64,000 nucleotides of DNA from Merdibacter sp965119685 (GCA_965119685.1 OZ221971.1:2108001-2172000); one strand, 5' to 3'. Positions 33,924-43,863 are shown, counted from the first letter of the stretch. Notes: generated by a model not told the origin, from the letters alone. A program made the numbers and translations.

Positions 33924-35306
33924 TCAGCCGGCATATTTCAAAAATGCCAGATACCCCTTTTTCGCCTCATAAATATCCGCTTTGGAGCTGACCTCCCACG
34001 GTGCGTGCATATTATGCAGCGCTACGCCGCTGTCGATGACCTCCATCCCGTAATTCGCTAAGATATAGGCGATGGTGCCTCCGCCGCCCTGATCGACTTT
34101 TCCTAACTCGCTGGTCTGGTAAGCGACGTTGTCCTTTTCCATGATGGCGCGCAGCTCAGCCATGTACTCTGCGTTGGCATCGTTACAGCCGCTCTTTCCT
34201 CTGGCGCCCGTGTATTTATTAAAGACGAGGCCCTTGCCGAAATAGGCACAGTTGTTCGTCTCCATCACACCGGCATAATTAGGATCAAAGGCCGCCGATA
34301 CATCGCTGCTGAGCATCTTGGAATTTTGCAGCGAACGCCGAAGCGTCAATTCCGAGAATGCGCCCATTCGATCCAGCACCTCCGCTAACGCATTCTCAAA
34401 GAAGCGCGACTGCATGCCGGTCGCTCCCTGACTGCCGACCTCTTCTTTATCCACAAGCAGGCAAACCGCCGTCTTTTCGACCTCTTCCATCTCTAACAGC
34501 GCCGCCAAAGAAGCGTATGCGCACACGCGGTCATCCTGTCCGTAACCGATGATCATCGAGCGATCCAATCCCAGATCACGCGCTTTGCCTGCCGGCACCA
34601 CCTCGATTTCTGCGGAGACAAAATCGCTTTCCTCCACATCGTAGCTTTCTTTCAGCAGCTGTAAGATACCGGCTTTCACCTTTTCTTTTTCCGCATTTTT
34701 AAGCGGCATCGAACCGAAAGTCACATTGAGATCCTCGCCCTCGATCACGGTGGATGCCTTTTTCTGCATCTGATCGCTGGAGAGATGCACCAGCAGGTCA
34801 GAGATGACAAATACCGGATCATCTTCCTTCTCACCGATGCACACATCGATCTTCTCGCCGCTTTTCTTGACGATTACCCCATGCAGCGCCAACGGCAGGG
34901 TCACCCACTGATACTTCTTGATGCCGCCGTAGTAATGTGTATCCAGATAGGCGATCTCCGTGTTCTCATAGAGCGGGTTTTGTTTCAAATCCAAGCGCGG
35001 GGAATCGATATGCGCGCCTAAAATGTGCAGTCCCTGCGCCAAAGGGAGCGATCCCAGATGAAAGAGCACGATCGACTTATCCATCATCGTCAGATAGACC
35101 TTATCCTGCGCTTTCAGCGTTTCACTCTTCGCGATGACCTCGCGCAGATCGCGGTATCCCTTTGCCTGCGCCATCGCCACGCTGGCCGCCACACAGGCGC
35201 GCTCTGTCTTATTCTCGGAGATAAAGCGCTTATAGTCCTGCGCGAAGGCAAACACCTCCTCTATCTCTTGGGCAGAGTAACGTTCCCATACATTTGTTTC
35301 ATTCAT
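33924..35306 (-). CDS. M18-family aminopeptidase
   Basis: 460 residues, the size of bacterial M18 (ApeA/aspartyl-type) aminopeptidases. The zinc ligands are in HILGAHIDSPRLDLK and the Glu pair in CLLVDKEEVGSQGATGMQS; the last His lies in ALHNMHAPWEVSSKAD. It releases N-terminal residues from peptides in the cytoplasm. AGGAGG precedes the ATG, which overlaps the end of murI by 8 nt. Confidence 0.92.
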   Translation of the reverse strand: MNETNVWERYSAQEIEEVFAFAQDYKRFISENKTERACVAASVAMAQAKGYRDLREVIAKSETLKAQDKVYLTMMDKSIVLFHLGSLPLAQGLHILGAHIDSPRLDLKQNPLYENTEIAYLDTHYYGGIKKYQWVTLPLALHGVIVKKSGEKIDVCIGEKEDDPVFVISDLLVHLSSDQMQKKASTVIEGEDLNVTFGSMPLKNAEKEKVKAGILQLLKESYDVEESDFVSAEIEVVPAGKARDLGLDRSMIIGYGQDDRVCAYASLAALLEMEEVEKTAVCLLVDKEEVGSQGATGMQSRFFENALAEVLDRMGAFSELTLRRSLQNSKMLSSDVSAAFDPNYAGVMETNNCAYFGKGLVFNKYTGARGKSGCNDANAEYMAELRAIMEKDNVAYQTSELGKVDQGGGGTIAYILANYGMEVIDSGVALHNMHAPWEVSSKADIYEAKKGYLAFLKYAG

Positions 35307-36078
35307 ATGCCATTCCTCCTAACAATTTTTCACAGAGTGCCGTTAACGCCGGATCCGGCGCGGAATTTTGAATCTCCACACCGCCTTCTCCCATTTCACA
35401 CAGCGCACCGCGCTGAGCAAGCAGATCCTTGAGATGCACCGCCGTGCCATGGTTGCCGTCGATCACGCGGATATGCTTGGGTAACAGCGTTTCAAAATAC
35501 GGACGGTAAAATACAAAGTGCGTGCACCCCAACACGATGCTGTCGATAGTATCCAGATCATAAGGATACAGATATTCCCGCAGCTGCGCTTCCACCAGAT
35601 CACGGTTTTCCAGCTCATCGTGTTCCACGATTTCCACCAGGCGGGGACATGGCTGACGGTAGATCACATGCGCGTTTTGAAAGCGTTCCATCAGGCGTGC
35701 GAATTTTTGTTCCCGCAGGGTTAGCGGCGTCGCCATCACGATGATGTGCTGACGCTCCCCCTGTTCACACGCGACCTTCAATGCCGGTTCCATCCCGACG
35801 ATCGGCAGATCATAGCGTTCTCGCAATACCTGTACACAGGCGCTGGTTGCGGTATTGCAGGCGATGACGATCGCCTTGACCCCCCGCTTCACCATCGCAT
35901 CGCAGATCGCGATGCAGCGCTGTGTGATCGCATCTTTTTCCTTAAGTCCGTAAGGAGCATATGCGCTGTCCCCAAAATAGAAAAAATGCTCCCTTGGCAG
36001 CAGGGCACGCAGCTCCCGCAATACGCTGATTCCACCAAGGCCGGAATCAAAAACGCCAATCGGCTGTGAATTGTCCAT
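35299..36078 (-). CDS. murI: Glutamate racemase
   Basis: 259 residues from the ATG at 36078 (GAGGTGG upstream). The conserved IGVFDSGLGGISVL, ACNTATSAC and LGCTHF motifs carry the catalytic Asp and the two Cys. It makes D-glutamate for peptidoglycan. Translationally coupled to the M18 gene; promoter -10 at 36105-36110. Confidence 0.96.
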   Translation of the reverse strand: MDNSQPIGVFDSGLGGISVLRELRALLPREHFFYFGDSAYAPYGLKEKDAITQRCIAICDAMVKRGVKAIVIACNTATSACVQVLRERYDLPIVGMEPALKVACEQGERQHIIVMATPLTLREQKFARLMERFQNAHVIYRQPCPRLVEIVEHDELENRDLVEAQLREYLYPYDLDTIDSIVLGCTHFVFYRPYFETLLPKHIRVIDGNHGTAVHLKDLLAQRGALCEMGEGGVEIQNSAPDPALTALCEKLLGGMAYE

Positions 36079-36104
36079 GCGTTCCACCTCTCATAGCAGC
36101 TTCT

Positions 36105-36110
36105 ATTATA
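36105..36110 (-). promoter_or_regulatory. -10 box for murI
   Basis: TATAAT on the minus strand, 26 nt upstream of the start. Confidence 0.5.
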
Positions 36111-36304
36111 CGCTCTTTTTATGCAAATTTCATCTAAGAAGCGCAGATCTGCAGCCTCGCTGAGGCAAACGGCGACATTTTGATACCCGCTTTCTTTTTA
36201 TTTTGAGGTGATATCCTCAAGGAAAGCCGCTCACCTCCTATTATCTCCTATCTGTCCATCGTTTTGCGATTCGCTCTCTTCCATCGCATCTCCATCGTAC
36301 CAAT

Positions 36305-36339
36305 ATAAAAAAGAGGCGCACCCTTTCAGGTATGCCTCT
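36305..36339 (-). terminator. Terminator after the ABC exporter genes
   Basis: AGAGGC and GCCTCT pair (36312-36317 with 36334-36339) with ACCC/GGGT-like inner pairing, followed on the minus strand by a T-run. From 36111 to 36304 nothing is seen. Confidence 0.75.
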
Positions 36340-36415
36340 GATCTCTTACCTGCTGTCAAAACGCCGAGCGTTCCTTGATCCGGCAAGCGCACTCTCCCAC
36401 CGTCTGATGTCTTTT

Positions 36416-38200
36416 CTACTCTCCATCGGCAAACTGCGAATGATAGAGCTGTTCATACACGCCTTTTTGCGCCAGCAGGCTTTCATGCGTTCCCTGCTCA
36501 ACAATATCGCCGTGCTGAATCACCAGGATGAGATCGGCATTTTTGATTGTGGACAGGCGATGAGCGATGACAAAGCTGGTTCGATTTTGCATTACGCGCG
36601 TCATCGCTTCCTGTAACATCTTCTCCAGCCGCGTATCGACGGAGCTGGTCGCCTCATCGAGAATCAAGATCTGCGGATCTTTTAAAATCGCGCGGGCAAT
36701 CGTCAGCAGCTGCTTTTCTCCCTGCGAGATGTTGTTGCCTTCCTCGTTGATCATCGTATCATAGCCATGGCTCAGGGTGCGGATGAAATGGTGGATGTTC
36801 GCCATCTTCGCCGCTTCGATCACCTCATCCTTGCGGGCACTGAGCCGTCCATAGCGCAGATTGTCATAAATCGTTCCGTTAAACAGCCATGTATCCTGCA
36901 ATACGAGGGAGAACAGCGAACGCAGATCCTCCCGCCGCATGTCGCGAATGTCCACGCCGTCGATTTTGATTGAACCGCCCTTGACGTCATAAAAGCGCAG
37001 CAGCAGATTCATCAGCGTCGTCTTGCCTGCGCCGGTCGGGCCAACCAGCGCCACCATCTGTCCCGGTTTCACATCAATGTTGACATCCTTCATCAGCAGC
37101 GTGTCATCATAGCCAAACTGCACATGAGAAAAGGAGACTTGCCCTTTCACCTTTTCGATCACTTCCGGCGGCTCTTTCTCCGCCACTTCCTCTTCCTCTT
37201 CCAGCATACCGAAGATTCTTCCCATCGCCGCAAACGCCGCCTGCACCTGCGCCGACAGCTGGGAAATCTGTGAGAGCGGATCGTTGATCTGCCAAATATA
37301 ACGGATGAATGCCTGTAAGTTACCGACGCGGATCTTACCATCGATCACAAACAGACAGCCGACTACCGCCACCGCACCGATCGTCAGATACGTACACAGC
37401 GATACTAGCGGTGAGATCAGACTGGAGACAAACTGCGCTTTAAAGCTGGCGCGGCACATGTGTTCATTAACGCCGCGAAAGCTCTCCAGTGCATCCGCCT
37501 GCTTGCCATAGAGCACAATCTCGCTGAATCCGCCATACATCTCTGTAATCGTCGCATTCAGCTCACCCAAGGTCGTCTGCTGCTCATCGAAAAGACGCTG
37601 AGAATGACGGACGACGATGCGGGTGATGAGAAGCGAGAGCGGAATGATGATGAGCGCGATGAGAGTCATCGTCGTATTGATCGTCAGCATCATCGTAATG
37701 ACGAACAAAAAGGTCAGGATGCCGCCAAATACCCTTGTCAGCGTCTGCTGCAAAGCGTTGCTTAAAGCGTCAACGTCATTGGTGACGCGACTGAGCACAT
37801 CGCCGAAGGCATGATCGTCAAAATAGCGCACCGGCAGACGCTGAATCTTCTGCTGCAAAGCATTTCGCAAATCGTGCATCGCCCCCTGAATCGCATCAGT
37901 CAAAAAGAACGAGGTGATCAGCTGCGAAATCGTCTTGAGAAAATACAGCCCTAACAGCACCAGCATGATACGCACGATAACATCAAAATGCACATGCGCA
38001 CCTGCTATACCATTGATCATATCCATCGCATCCTGGGTCAGCTGCGTGGTGATGAGCCCCTCCACGCTTGGATTCAAGGCGAAGGTCAGCTGTGAGACGA
38101 TCACCATGAACAGCGCTAACAGCGCTTTGCCGCAATAAGGCTTCATGAAATGCAATACGCCGCGCACACAGGAGGAGACATTCGCTTTTTTACTTTCCAT
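36416..38200 (-). CDS. ABC exporter half-transporter with canonical ATPase site
   Basis: 594 residues: six transmembrane helices then one ATP-binding domain. Walker A GPTGAGKTT, signature ISQGEKQ (a slightly altered LSGGQ), Walker B LILDEATSS with catalytic Glu, and H-loop IAHRLST. With its partner upstream it should form a heterodimeric exporter of the TM287/288 or BmrCD type, exporting drugs or peptides. It starts inside the end of the partner gene (11-nt overlap). Confidence 0.92.
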   Translation of the reverse strand: MESKKANVSSCVRGVLHFMKPYCGKALLALFMVIVSQLTFALNPSVEGLITTQLTQDAMDMINGIAGAHVHFDVIVRIMLVLLGLYFLKTISQLITSFFLTDAIQGAMHDLRNALQQKIQRLPVRYFDDHAFGDVLSRVTNDVDALSNALQQTLTRVFGGILTFLFVITMMLTINTTMTLIALIIIPLSLLITRIVVRHSQRLFDEQQTTLGELNATITEMYGGFSEIVLYGKQADALESFRGVNEHMCRASFKAQFVSSLISPLVSLCTYLTIGAVAVVGCLFVIDGKIRVGNLQAFIRYIWQINDPLSQISQLSAQVQAAFAAMGRIFGMLEEEEEVAEKEPPEVIEKVKGQVSFSHVQFGYDDTLLMKDVNIDVKPGQMVALVGPTGAGKTTLMNLLLRFYDVKGGSIKIDGVDIRDMRREDLRSLFSLVLQDTWLFNGTIYDNLRYGRLSARKDEVIEAAKMANIHHFIRTLSHGYDTMINEEGNNISQGEKQLLTIARAILKDPQILILDEATSSVDTRLEKMLQEAMTRVMQNRTSFVIAHRLSTIKNADLILVIQHGDIVEQGTHESLLAQKGVYEQLYHSQFADGE

Positions 38201-39923
38201 ATGCCAATTCCTCCTCGCTAAGCTGTGATGCGGCTATTTCGTAGTAGATCTGACAGCTCTTTAACAGCTCGCTGTGAGTTCCCTGACCGACGACCTTTCC
38301 CTCGTTGAGGACGACGATGCGATCGGCATTCATAATCGTAGAAACCCGCTGAGCGACGATCATCATGACAGCGTCCTTCACCTCATGCTTCAGCGCTTTG
38401 CGCAGCCGCGCATCCGTCGCAAAATCCAACGCCGAAAAGGAGTCGTCGTAAATATAGATCTGCGGATGGCGGACGATGGCGCGGGCAATCGAGAGACGCT
38501 GCTTCTGTCCGCCGCTCACGTTGCCGGCCCCCTCGACGATTCGCTCCGCAAACTGCTTGGGTTTCTCAAGGATGAAATCAGAAGCCTGTGCGACCTCGGC
38601 CGCATGACGCATTTGCGCATCTGTCGCATGCGCATTGCCAAATCGGATATTATCCGCGATAGAACCGCGAAACAGCACCGCTTTCTGCGCGACATAGCCG
38701 ATCGCACCACGCAGCTGCTGCAAGTCATAACGGCGTACATCCTCGCCGTTGATGGTAATATGACCGCCGCTCACATCATAGAAGCGCGGCACTAAGGAAA
38801 CTAACGTCGACTTGCCGCTGCCCGTCGAGCCGATAAAAGCAATGGTCTCGCCCTTGCGCACGGTGAAGCTCACATCCGAAAGCACTGCCTCTTCCCCATC
38901 GGGATAGGCAAACGTCACATGATCGAAGGCGATTTCCTCCACTTTTTCTAACGGCAGCGCCTGCTTGGGGCTTTCCACACTGCTTTGCGTCGAGAGCACC
39001 TGGGTGATGCGCTTTGCCGATACACTGGCACGCGGATACATCATAAATACGGTACAAAATAACATGACGGAGAGCATCGCATGGAACAGGTATTCCATGA
39101 ACGCCACCAGCTTGCCGACTTGCAGCGTATTGGCATCGATCATCCCGGCGGCCACATAATAGATGGCGAGCGCCGCAAAATTCATCACTAAAAAGAACAC
39201 CGGCTCCGTCGAAGACATCAGCTTAAAGATACTGCGCGACTGCTTCATGAAGAAGCGGTTTTCCGCATCAAAGCGCTTTGTCTCGTAAGCGTCGTTGTTG
39301 AAGGAGCGAATGACGCGGATACCGGTTAAATTTTCGCGAAAGATGCGATTGAGGCGATCCAGCGATCCCTGCTGGCGCTCGCTGATCGGCTGTGAGCATT
39401 TGCCGACGCCGATGACGCCGATGACGATGATCGGAATCGTGCTGGCGATAATCAGCGAAAGCTGAAAGCTGGATTGGATCGTCAAAGCAAAGCTCACCAC
39501 GATCATGACCGGCGTAAGCAATGCGGTACGCAGGATCACATTCATAAACATCATGATCTGATAAGCGTCATTGTTGGTGCGGGTGATCAGCGAGGATACC
39601 CCAAACTGATTCATCTCCGCATGCGAAAAGGTCTGCACCTTTGCAAATACATCATTGCGAATATCGCGCGTGATCGCCGTCGATATTTTTGCGCAGCAAT
39701 AGCCTAACAGAATCGTGCCGCAGACGCCGACGATGGAAATCACGGCGATCGTCAATCCGCTTTGCAGCAGATAATTGCGATCCTGACGCAGCACGCCCTC
39801 ATCGATCATGTTGGATACTAACGTCGGTATGCCTAATTCCACCAACGCAAACCCAAACACAGAAAGAATGTTGAGTGCCACCAAGCCCTTGTAGCGCTTC
39901 ATGTATTGGATCATCAATTTCAT
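38190..39923 (-). CDS. ABC exporter half-transporter with degenerate catalytic residues
   Basis: 577 residues from the ATG at 39923 (AGAGG upstream). Six transmembrane helices plus an ATPase domain: Walker A GSTGSGKST, signature VSGGQKQ, but Walker B reads YIYDDSFSA (Asp in place of catalytic Glu) and the H-loop reads VAQRVST (Gln in place of His). Such a non-catalytic subunit beside a canonical one is typical of heterodimeric exporters. First gene of the pair. Confidence 0.92.
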   Translation of the reverse strand: MKLMIQYMKRYKGLVALNILSVFGFALVELGIPTLVSNMIDEGVLRQDRNYLLQSGLTIAVISIVGVCGTILLGYCCAKISTAITRDIRNDVFAKVQTFSHAEMNQFGVSSLITRTNNDAYQIMMFMNVILRTALLTPVMIVVSFALTIQSSFQLSLIIASTIPIIVIGVIGVGKCSQPISERQQGSLDRLNRIFRENLTGIRVIRSFNNDAYETKRFDAENRFFMKQSRSIFKLMSSTEPVFFLVMNFAALAIYYVAAGMIDANTLQVGKLVAFMEYLFHAMLSVMLFCTVFMMYPRASVSAKRITQVLSTQSSVESPKQALPLEKVEEIAFDHVTFAYPDGEEAVLSDVSFTVRKGETIAFIGSTGSGKSTLVSLVPRFYDVSGGHITINGEDVRRYDLQQLRGAIGYVAQKAVLFRGSIADNIRFGNAHATDAQMRHAAEVAQASDFILEKPKQFAERIVEGAGNVSGGQKQRLSIARAIVRHPQIYIYDDSFSALDFATDARLRKALKHEVKDAVMMIVAQRVSTIMNADRIVVLNEGKVVGQGTHSELLKSCQIYYEIAASQLSEEELAYGK

Positions 39924-39963
39924 TTTCCCCACCTCTTTCTCTCATCCAATTGTGAACCATTCT

Positions 39964-39972
39964 ATTCTAGCA
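39964..39972 (-). promoter_or_regulatory. Extended -10 promoter for the ABC exporter operon
   Basis: TGC TAGAAT on the minus strand, 41 nt before the start codon. Confidence 0.5.
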
Positions 39973-40197
39973 TACCTCTATGCGTTATGCCAGCCTTCCT
40001 CGATCACAGTGGCAGGGGCGTCTTGCGCATAACAAAAAGAAAGAACACTGCGCAATCATATTGGGCAAAGGAAGCGACCGGCGCCAAAAACAAGAGCACT
40101 CTTTGCAGGGACGGTTCTTTGGCAGCGACGCTTTGAGGGTACGCAATCACTCACATGCCCTTGTAAGAAACAATGAGAATTTCAGCGTAAGCGCGGC

Positions 40198-40232
40198 AAA
40201 AAAAAACCGCCGCCCTATTGCAGGGAGACGGT
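40198..40232 (-). terminator. Terminator after the histidine phosphatase gene
   Basis: ACCGCCGCCCT (40206-40216) pairs with AGGGAGACGGT (40222-40232), one mismatch and wobble, then a long T-run on the minus strand. From 39973 to 40197 nothing is seen. Confidence 0.8.
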
Positions 40233-40341
40233 ATGTCTGATAGGACAGCTGAGCTGACAAGCAACGCCTGTGTACGGCGACGCTGTCTTGAGTAAAGCAA
40301 TCGCTCCTATCAAGCGATGTTGTTTAAATCCGCGCTTTTGC

Positions 40342-40929
40342 CTACTCCTCCTCACCGTCATCGCCGTTGAGATAGGCGGCGTCTAAATTATAATCGACTA
40401 CCCGCAGCTGATCGGCGGATGCCTCTACCAGCGAAATGCTGGCATTGTTTAAATGAATGTGTACCGGCTGCAACAACGGATCTATCCGTTTGAGCAGCTG
40501 CGTGATCGCCGAGCCATGCGATACGATCAGCACATCCCCGCTGTATTTGCGTGCATAGTCTTCCACAGCCGCCAGCATCCGTTCGCCGACCTCTGCCAGA
40601 CTCTCCGCCCCCTGCACCTTTTCCTGATACAGACGATGTCTGACATCCTCATTGAAATGCGCGCCGTCCAATTCCCCGAAATCACGTTCGATCAAACGCG
40701 CGTCCTCCAACACTTCGCCGATCGAAAGCGCCTGCGCCAAAATCGCGCCGGATTCCTTCGCTCTCGCCAACGGGGAAGTGATCATCGCCGTAAAGTTGCG
40801 TCCCTGCAGCTCATTTGCGGCATGCTCGATCTGCCGGCGTCCCTGATCGTTGAGCGCAATGTCCTGACGGCCCTGAATACGTCCCTGAGCATTCCATTGC
40901 GTCTCCCCATGTCTTACAATATAGATCAT
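40342..40929 (-). CDS. Histidine phosphatase (phosphoglycerate mutase-like)
   Basis: 195 residues from the ATG at 40929 (AAAGGAGG upstream). The active-site motif IVRHGETQWN lies at residues 4-13, with later GHAS-type VSHGSAITQLL. Likely a cofactor-independent small phosphatase rather than a glycolytic mutase; substrate unknown. Monocistronic with its own promoter (40968-40976). Confidence 0.88.
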   Translation of the reverse strand: MIYIVRHGETQWNAQGRIQGRQDIALNDQGRRQIEHAANELQGRNFTAMITSPLARAKESGAILAQALSIGEVLEDARLIERDFGELDGAHFNEDVRHRLYQEKVQGAESLAEVGERMLAAVEDYARKYSGDVLIVSHGSAITQLLKRIDPLLQPVHIHLNNASISLVEASADQLRVVDYNLDAAYLNGDDGEEE

Positions 40930-40967
40930 CCTCTGTACCTCCTTTGCATCTATCACTCACGTTTTTT

Positions 40968-40976
40968 ATTATACCA
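40968..40976 (-). promoter_or_regulatory. Extended -10 promoter for the histidine phosphatase gene
   Basis: TGG TATAAT on the minus strand. Confidence 0.6.
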
Positions 40977-41232
40977 CAAAGATCAGCGATGTCTTTGGTT
41001 TTATTTCGGACAACGAAGCGCGGAGAAAAAAATGCTGACCCCCTTTCTCAGCGGCTTTCAAAACCGCGTTTCATCGAGAGAGTAAACAGGCCTCAAAATA
41101 AGATGCGTTCTGCTTTGGGCACAACATGCAAAATAACGGCTGGCCGCAGCAACAGGAATACTTCACATCGTCTCATGCACTCGTCCTTCGCCTCTCCTTT
41201 GGGCAATGCGCCTGCCTATGCACCTTGCTTCG

Positions 41233-41241
41233 TGCTATAAT
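41233..41241 (+). promoter_or_regulatory. Extended -10 promoter for the M17 aminopeptidase gene
   Basis: TGC TATAAT on the plus strand, 22 nt before the ATG at 41264, which rules out the longer start at 41126. Confidence 0.65.
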
Positions 41242-41263
41242 GAGAGCGGAAAGAAGGTTTTTT

Positions 41264-42694
41264 ATGAAATTATTCACACAAAAGGAAGGCATTCAGCTGC
41301 AACAGCCGCTGATCGTGCCGATCTATGAACATGCGCCGATTCCCTCAATCATCAAGGAATTGCTCGCGTATGATCCGGATGCGCAGATCAATCGCAAAGG
41401 CGGAGCGCTTACCATCGTTTACACATTGGGGAAAATGGCCGCGCCCGCGCTGTACTTCGTCGGGATGGGCAAAGTAAAAGAGATCACCTATGCCAAGGCA
41501 AAACGCTATTTGGGAGCCGCCTTTTATCAGATGGAAAACGACTGCGGCTGTTGGTTAGACACCTTGTGCTGTGAGGGTTTGAACAGTGCACAGGCGGCAA
41601 AGGCCTGCGGCTATGCTTTTACATACAGCACTTACCGCTTTCAAAAAGTACATGCCCGACCGCAAACACCGTCAAAGCTCACCTGCATCAGCGATCACGA
41701 CATTCAAGAAATGCTCGCACAGGGAGAACTCATCGCCGGCTGTGTCAATCATGCCCGTGATCTGGGCAATCAGCCTGCCAACCTGTGCACCCCAAAGGCG
41801 TTAGTCAAAGAAGCGCAGACACTGGCATCAGCGTGTGGGCTAGACATCGAGATATTAGATAAGGATGCGCTGACACAGATGGGCGCCGGTGCGCTGTTAG
41901 GCGTCAATCAAGGCTCTGATAAGGGCGCTTATCTGATCACACTCACCTATCAAAATAACGGCGATGCGCCCTTTACCGCCTTGGTCGGCAAGGGCATCAC
42001 CTTTGACAGCGGCGGTTACACCCTGAAGCCGCGCACATCGATGAGCGGAATGAAATTTGATATGTGCGGCGCTGCCAACGCCATGTGCGCATTGGAGCTG
42101 GCGGCACGATCAAAGGCGAAAGTCAATCTGATGGCGGTGTTAGCCATAACGGAAAACAAGATCGGTCCCAACGGCTATACGGTTGACGATGTCCTCGTCT
42201 CATTGAGCGGCAAGACGATCGAGATCACCAATACCGATGCGGAAGGACGCTTAATCCTCTGCGATGCACTGACCTATGCCATCCGCAAAGGGGCAAAACG
42301 CGTCATCGACATCGCAACGCTGACCGGCGCGTGCATCACGGCCTTAGGCGATCGCTACACCGGCGCTTTCACCAACTCCCCAGCGTATTTGCGATCGCTT
42401 TTACAGACCGGGGAAATCTGCGGAGAACGGATCTGGCAGCTTCCTTTAGACGAAGAGTTTCACACGCAGCTGCACACCAGCATGAGCGCGGATCTCGTCA
42501 ACGCCGTCCCTAACGGCAAAGGCGGCGCTTCACTGGCTGCCGCTTTCTTGGAGGAATTCATCACGCCCAACGTCGAATGGATTCATCTCGATATTGCAGG
42601 TCCGGCCGAAACAAACGGTAGCGCACACGCACAAAAGGGCGCCAGCGGCGTGATGGTCGAGACATTAGCCGCACTATGCAGCAACACGCTCTGA
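41264..42694 (+). CDS. pepA: Leucyl aminopeptidase (M17)
   Basis: 476 residues from the ATG at 41264 (AAGAAGG upstream). The metal and catalytic motifs are clear: VGKGITFDSGGYTLKP and KFDMCGAANAM, then NTDAEGRLILCDALTYA. It removes N-terminal residues, preferably Leu, from peptides using two metals. Monocistronic with a terminator at 42822-42886. Confidence 0.94.
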   Translation: MKLFTQKEGIQLQQPLIVPIYEHAPIPSIIKELLAYDPDAQINRKGGALTIVYTLGKMAAPALYFVGMGKVKEITYAKAKRYLGAAFYQMENDCGCWLDTLCCEGLNSAQAAKACGYAFTYSTYRFQKVHARPQTPSKLTCISDHDIQEMLAQGELIAGCVNHARDLGNQPANLCTPKALVKEAQTLASACGLDIEILDKDALTQMGAGALLGVNQGSDKGAYLITLTYQNNGDAPFTALVGKGITFDSGGYTLKPRTSMSGMKFDMCGAANAMCALELAARSKAKVNLMAVLAITENKIGPNGYTVDDVLVSLSGKTIEITNTDAEGRLILCDALTYAIRKGAKRVIDIATLTGACITALGDRYTGAFTNSPAYLRSLLQTGEICGERIWQLPLDEEFHTQLHTSMSADLVNAVPNGKGGASLAAAFLEEFITPNVEWIHLDIAGPAETNGSAHAQKGASGVMVETLAALCSNTL

Positions 42695-42821
42695 TTTCTT
42701 TGCTTTTTCTATGAATAAGCGCCTGATGATGTCGCTACTTGAAGTATCAGCATCTAAAACGAGCCGCCAGACGAGATGGAAAAGCGTACCAATGCTTTGA
42801 CAAATCAATTTATCATTTCAT

Positions 42822-42886
42822 AAGGATCGTATGGAAGAAGCGCTGCGCTGATGCCTCGCTTTGTAACAGCGATCCTTTTTGTTTTT
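42822..42886 (+). terminator. Terminator after the M17 aminopeptidase gene
   Basis: AAGGATCG (42822-42829) pairs with CGATCCTT (42870-42877), then T-rich sequence. The large loop holds further GC-rich pairing. 42887-43009 shows nothing else. Confidence 0.7.
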
Positions 42887-43009
42887 CCCTGCACGGACAA
42901 TCTCCGCCTGTACCCACGATATTTTTTGATACCCACTTTTATTTACACATCTTTTTTTGACTTTGGCATAAAATGGCAAAGAGTGCGTTGATGGATACGG
43001 CTCAACACC

Positions 43010-43037
43010 TTGCATTTTATAAAATATGTTGTATAAT
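43010..43037 (+). promoter_or_regulatory. Promoter for the hemolysin III gene
   Basis: TTGCAT, 16 nt, TATAAT on the plus strand; start point near 43044, just before the palindrome. Confidence 0.65.
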
Positions 43038-43048
43038 GTTGATATACC

Positions 43049-43075
43049 ATAATCTAGTATTGAATACTAGATTAT
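43049..43075. promoter_or_regulatory. Perfect 27-bp palindrome (operator or hairpin) before hemolysin III
   Basis: ATAATCTAGTATT, one G, then AATACTAGATTAT: two exact 13-nt arms. It spans about +5 to +31 of the transcript, between promoter and ribosome site. It looks like an operator for a dimeric repressor; no regulator gene lies adjacent. Confidence 0.75.
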
Positions 43076-43103
43076 AAAACATGAAGTCAAGGAGGTAACG
43101 ATC

Positions 43104-43832
43104 ATGAAATATTCCCATAGCTCTGCCGGCACACTCTGTGGGCCGATGCCTGTTCACACGGCAAAGCCGCCGCATACCAAAGGCACCCACTTCCGCTTGA
43201 AAGACCCCGCCAGCGCAATTACGCACCTCATCGCCTTTATAGGCAGTGCTTTGGCGGCGATCCCGCTGTGCGTTCGCGCGCTTCAAACGGGGAATCCGAT
43301 CACCATCGCCGCCATACTCGTCTTTTCGCTTTCCATGGCCGCTCTTTACGCTGCCAGCACCTGCTATCATAGTTTCGATACCAACGAATCCGCCAACACC
43401 ATTCGCAAAAAAATCGATCACATGATGATCTTTGTACTCATCGCCGGCAGCTACACGCCGATTTGCCTGCTCCCGCTGAGGGAAAGCGGCGGGATGACAC
43501 TGTTAGCTGTGGTATGGGGCATCGCTGCTTTGGGCTGCGTGTTGAAGCTGTTTTGGGTCTACTGTCCCAAATGGGTATCTTCCGTCCTCTATATCGCAAT
43601 GGGCTGGGTGTGCATCTTCGCTTTCCCTGCTTTATGGGAAACGCTGAGCCGTGCACAGTTTGCGTGGCTGCTCGCCGGAGGGATCATTTATACGATCGGC
43701 GGTGTGATCTATGCGCTGAAGCTGCCGCTGTTTAACCGCCGGCATGCATACTTCGACAGTCATGCAATCTTTCACCTCTTTGTCATGGGCGGCAGCCTGT
43801 GTCATTTCATCGTAATGTTTTTACTCGTGTAA
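43104..43832 (+). CDS. Hemolysin III family membrane protein (PAQR superfamily)
   Basis: 242 residues with about seven transmembrane helices. The PAQR metal motifs are present: ASTCYHSF (Ser and His), KIDHMMIFVLIAGSYTP (Asp), and SHAIFHLFVMGGSLCHF (two His). Family members are likely membrane-embedded zinc-dependent enzymes; haemolytic activity should not be assumed. The N-terminal 30 residues are an unusual His-rich soluble segment. AAGGAGG precedes the ATG. It stands alone behind a perfect palindrome, so it is probably specifically regulated. Confidence 0.9.
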   Translation: MKYSHSSAGTLCGPMPVHTAKPPHTKGTHFRLKDPASAITHLIAFIGSALAAIPLCVRALQTGNPITIAAILVFSLSMAALYAASTCYHSFDTNESANTIRKKIDHMMIFVLIAGSYTPICLLPLRESGGMTLLAVVWGIAALGCVLKLFWVYCPKWVSSVLYIAMGWVCIFAFPALWETLSRAQFAWLLAGGIIYTIGGVIYALKLPLFNRRHAYFDSHAIFHLFVMGGSLCHFIVMFLLV

Positions 43833-43863
43833 ATGTGCGATCAGCCCCCTTGACTTCATCCTT

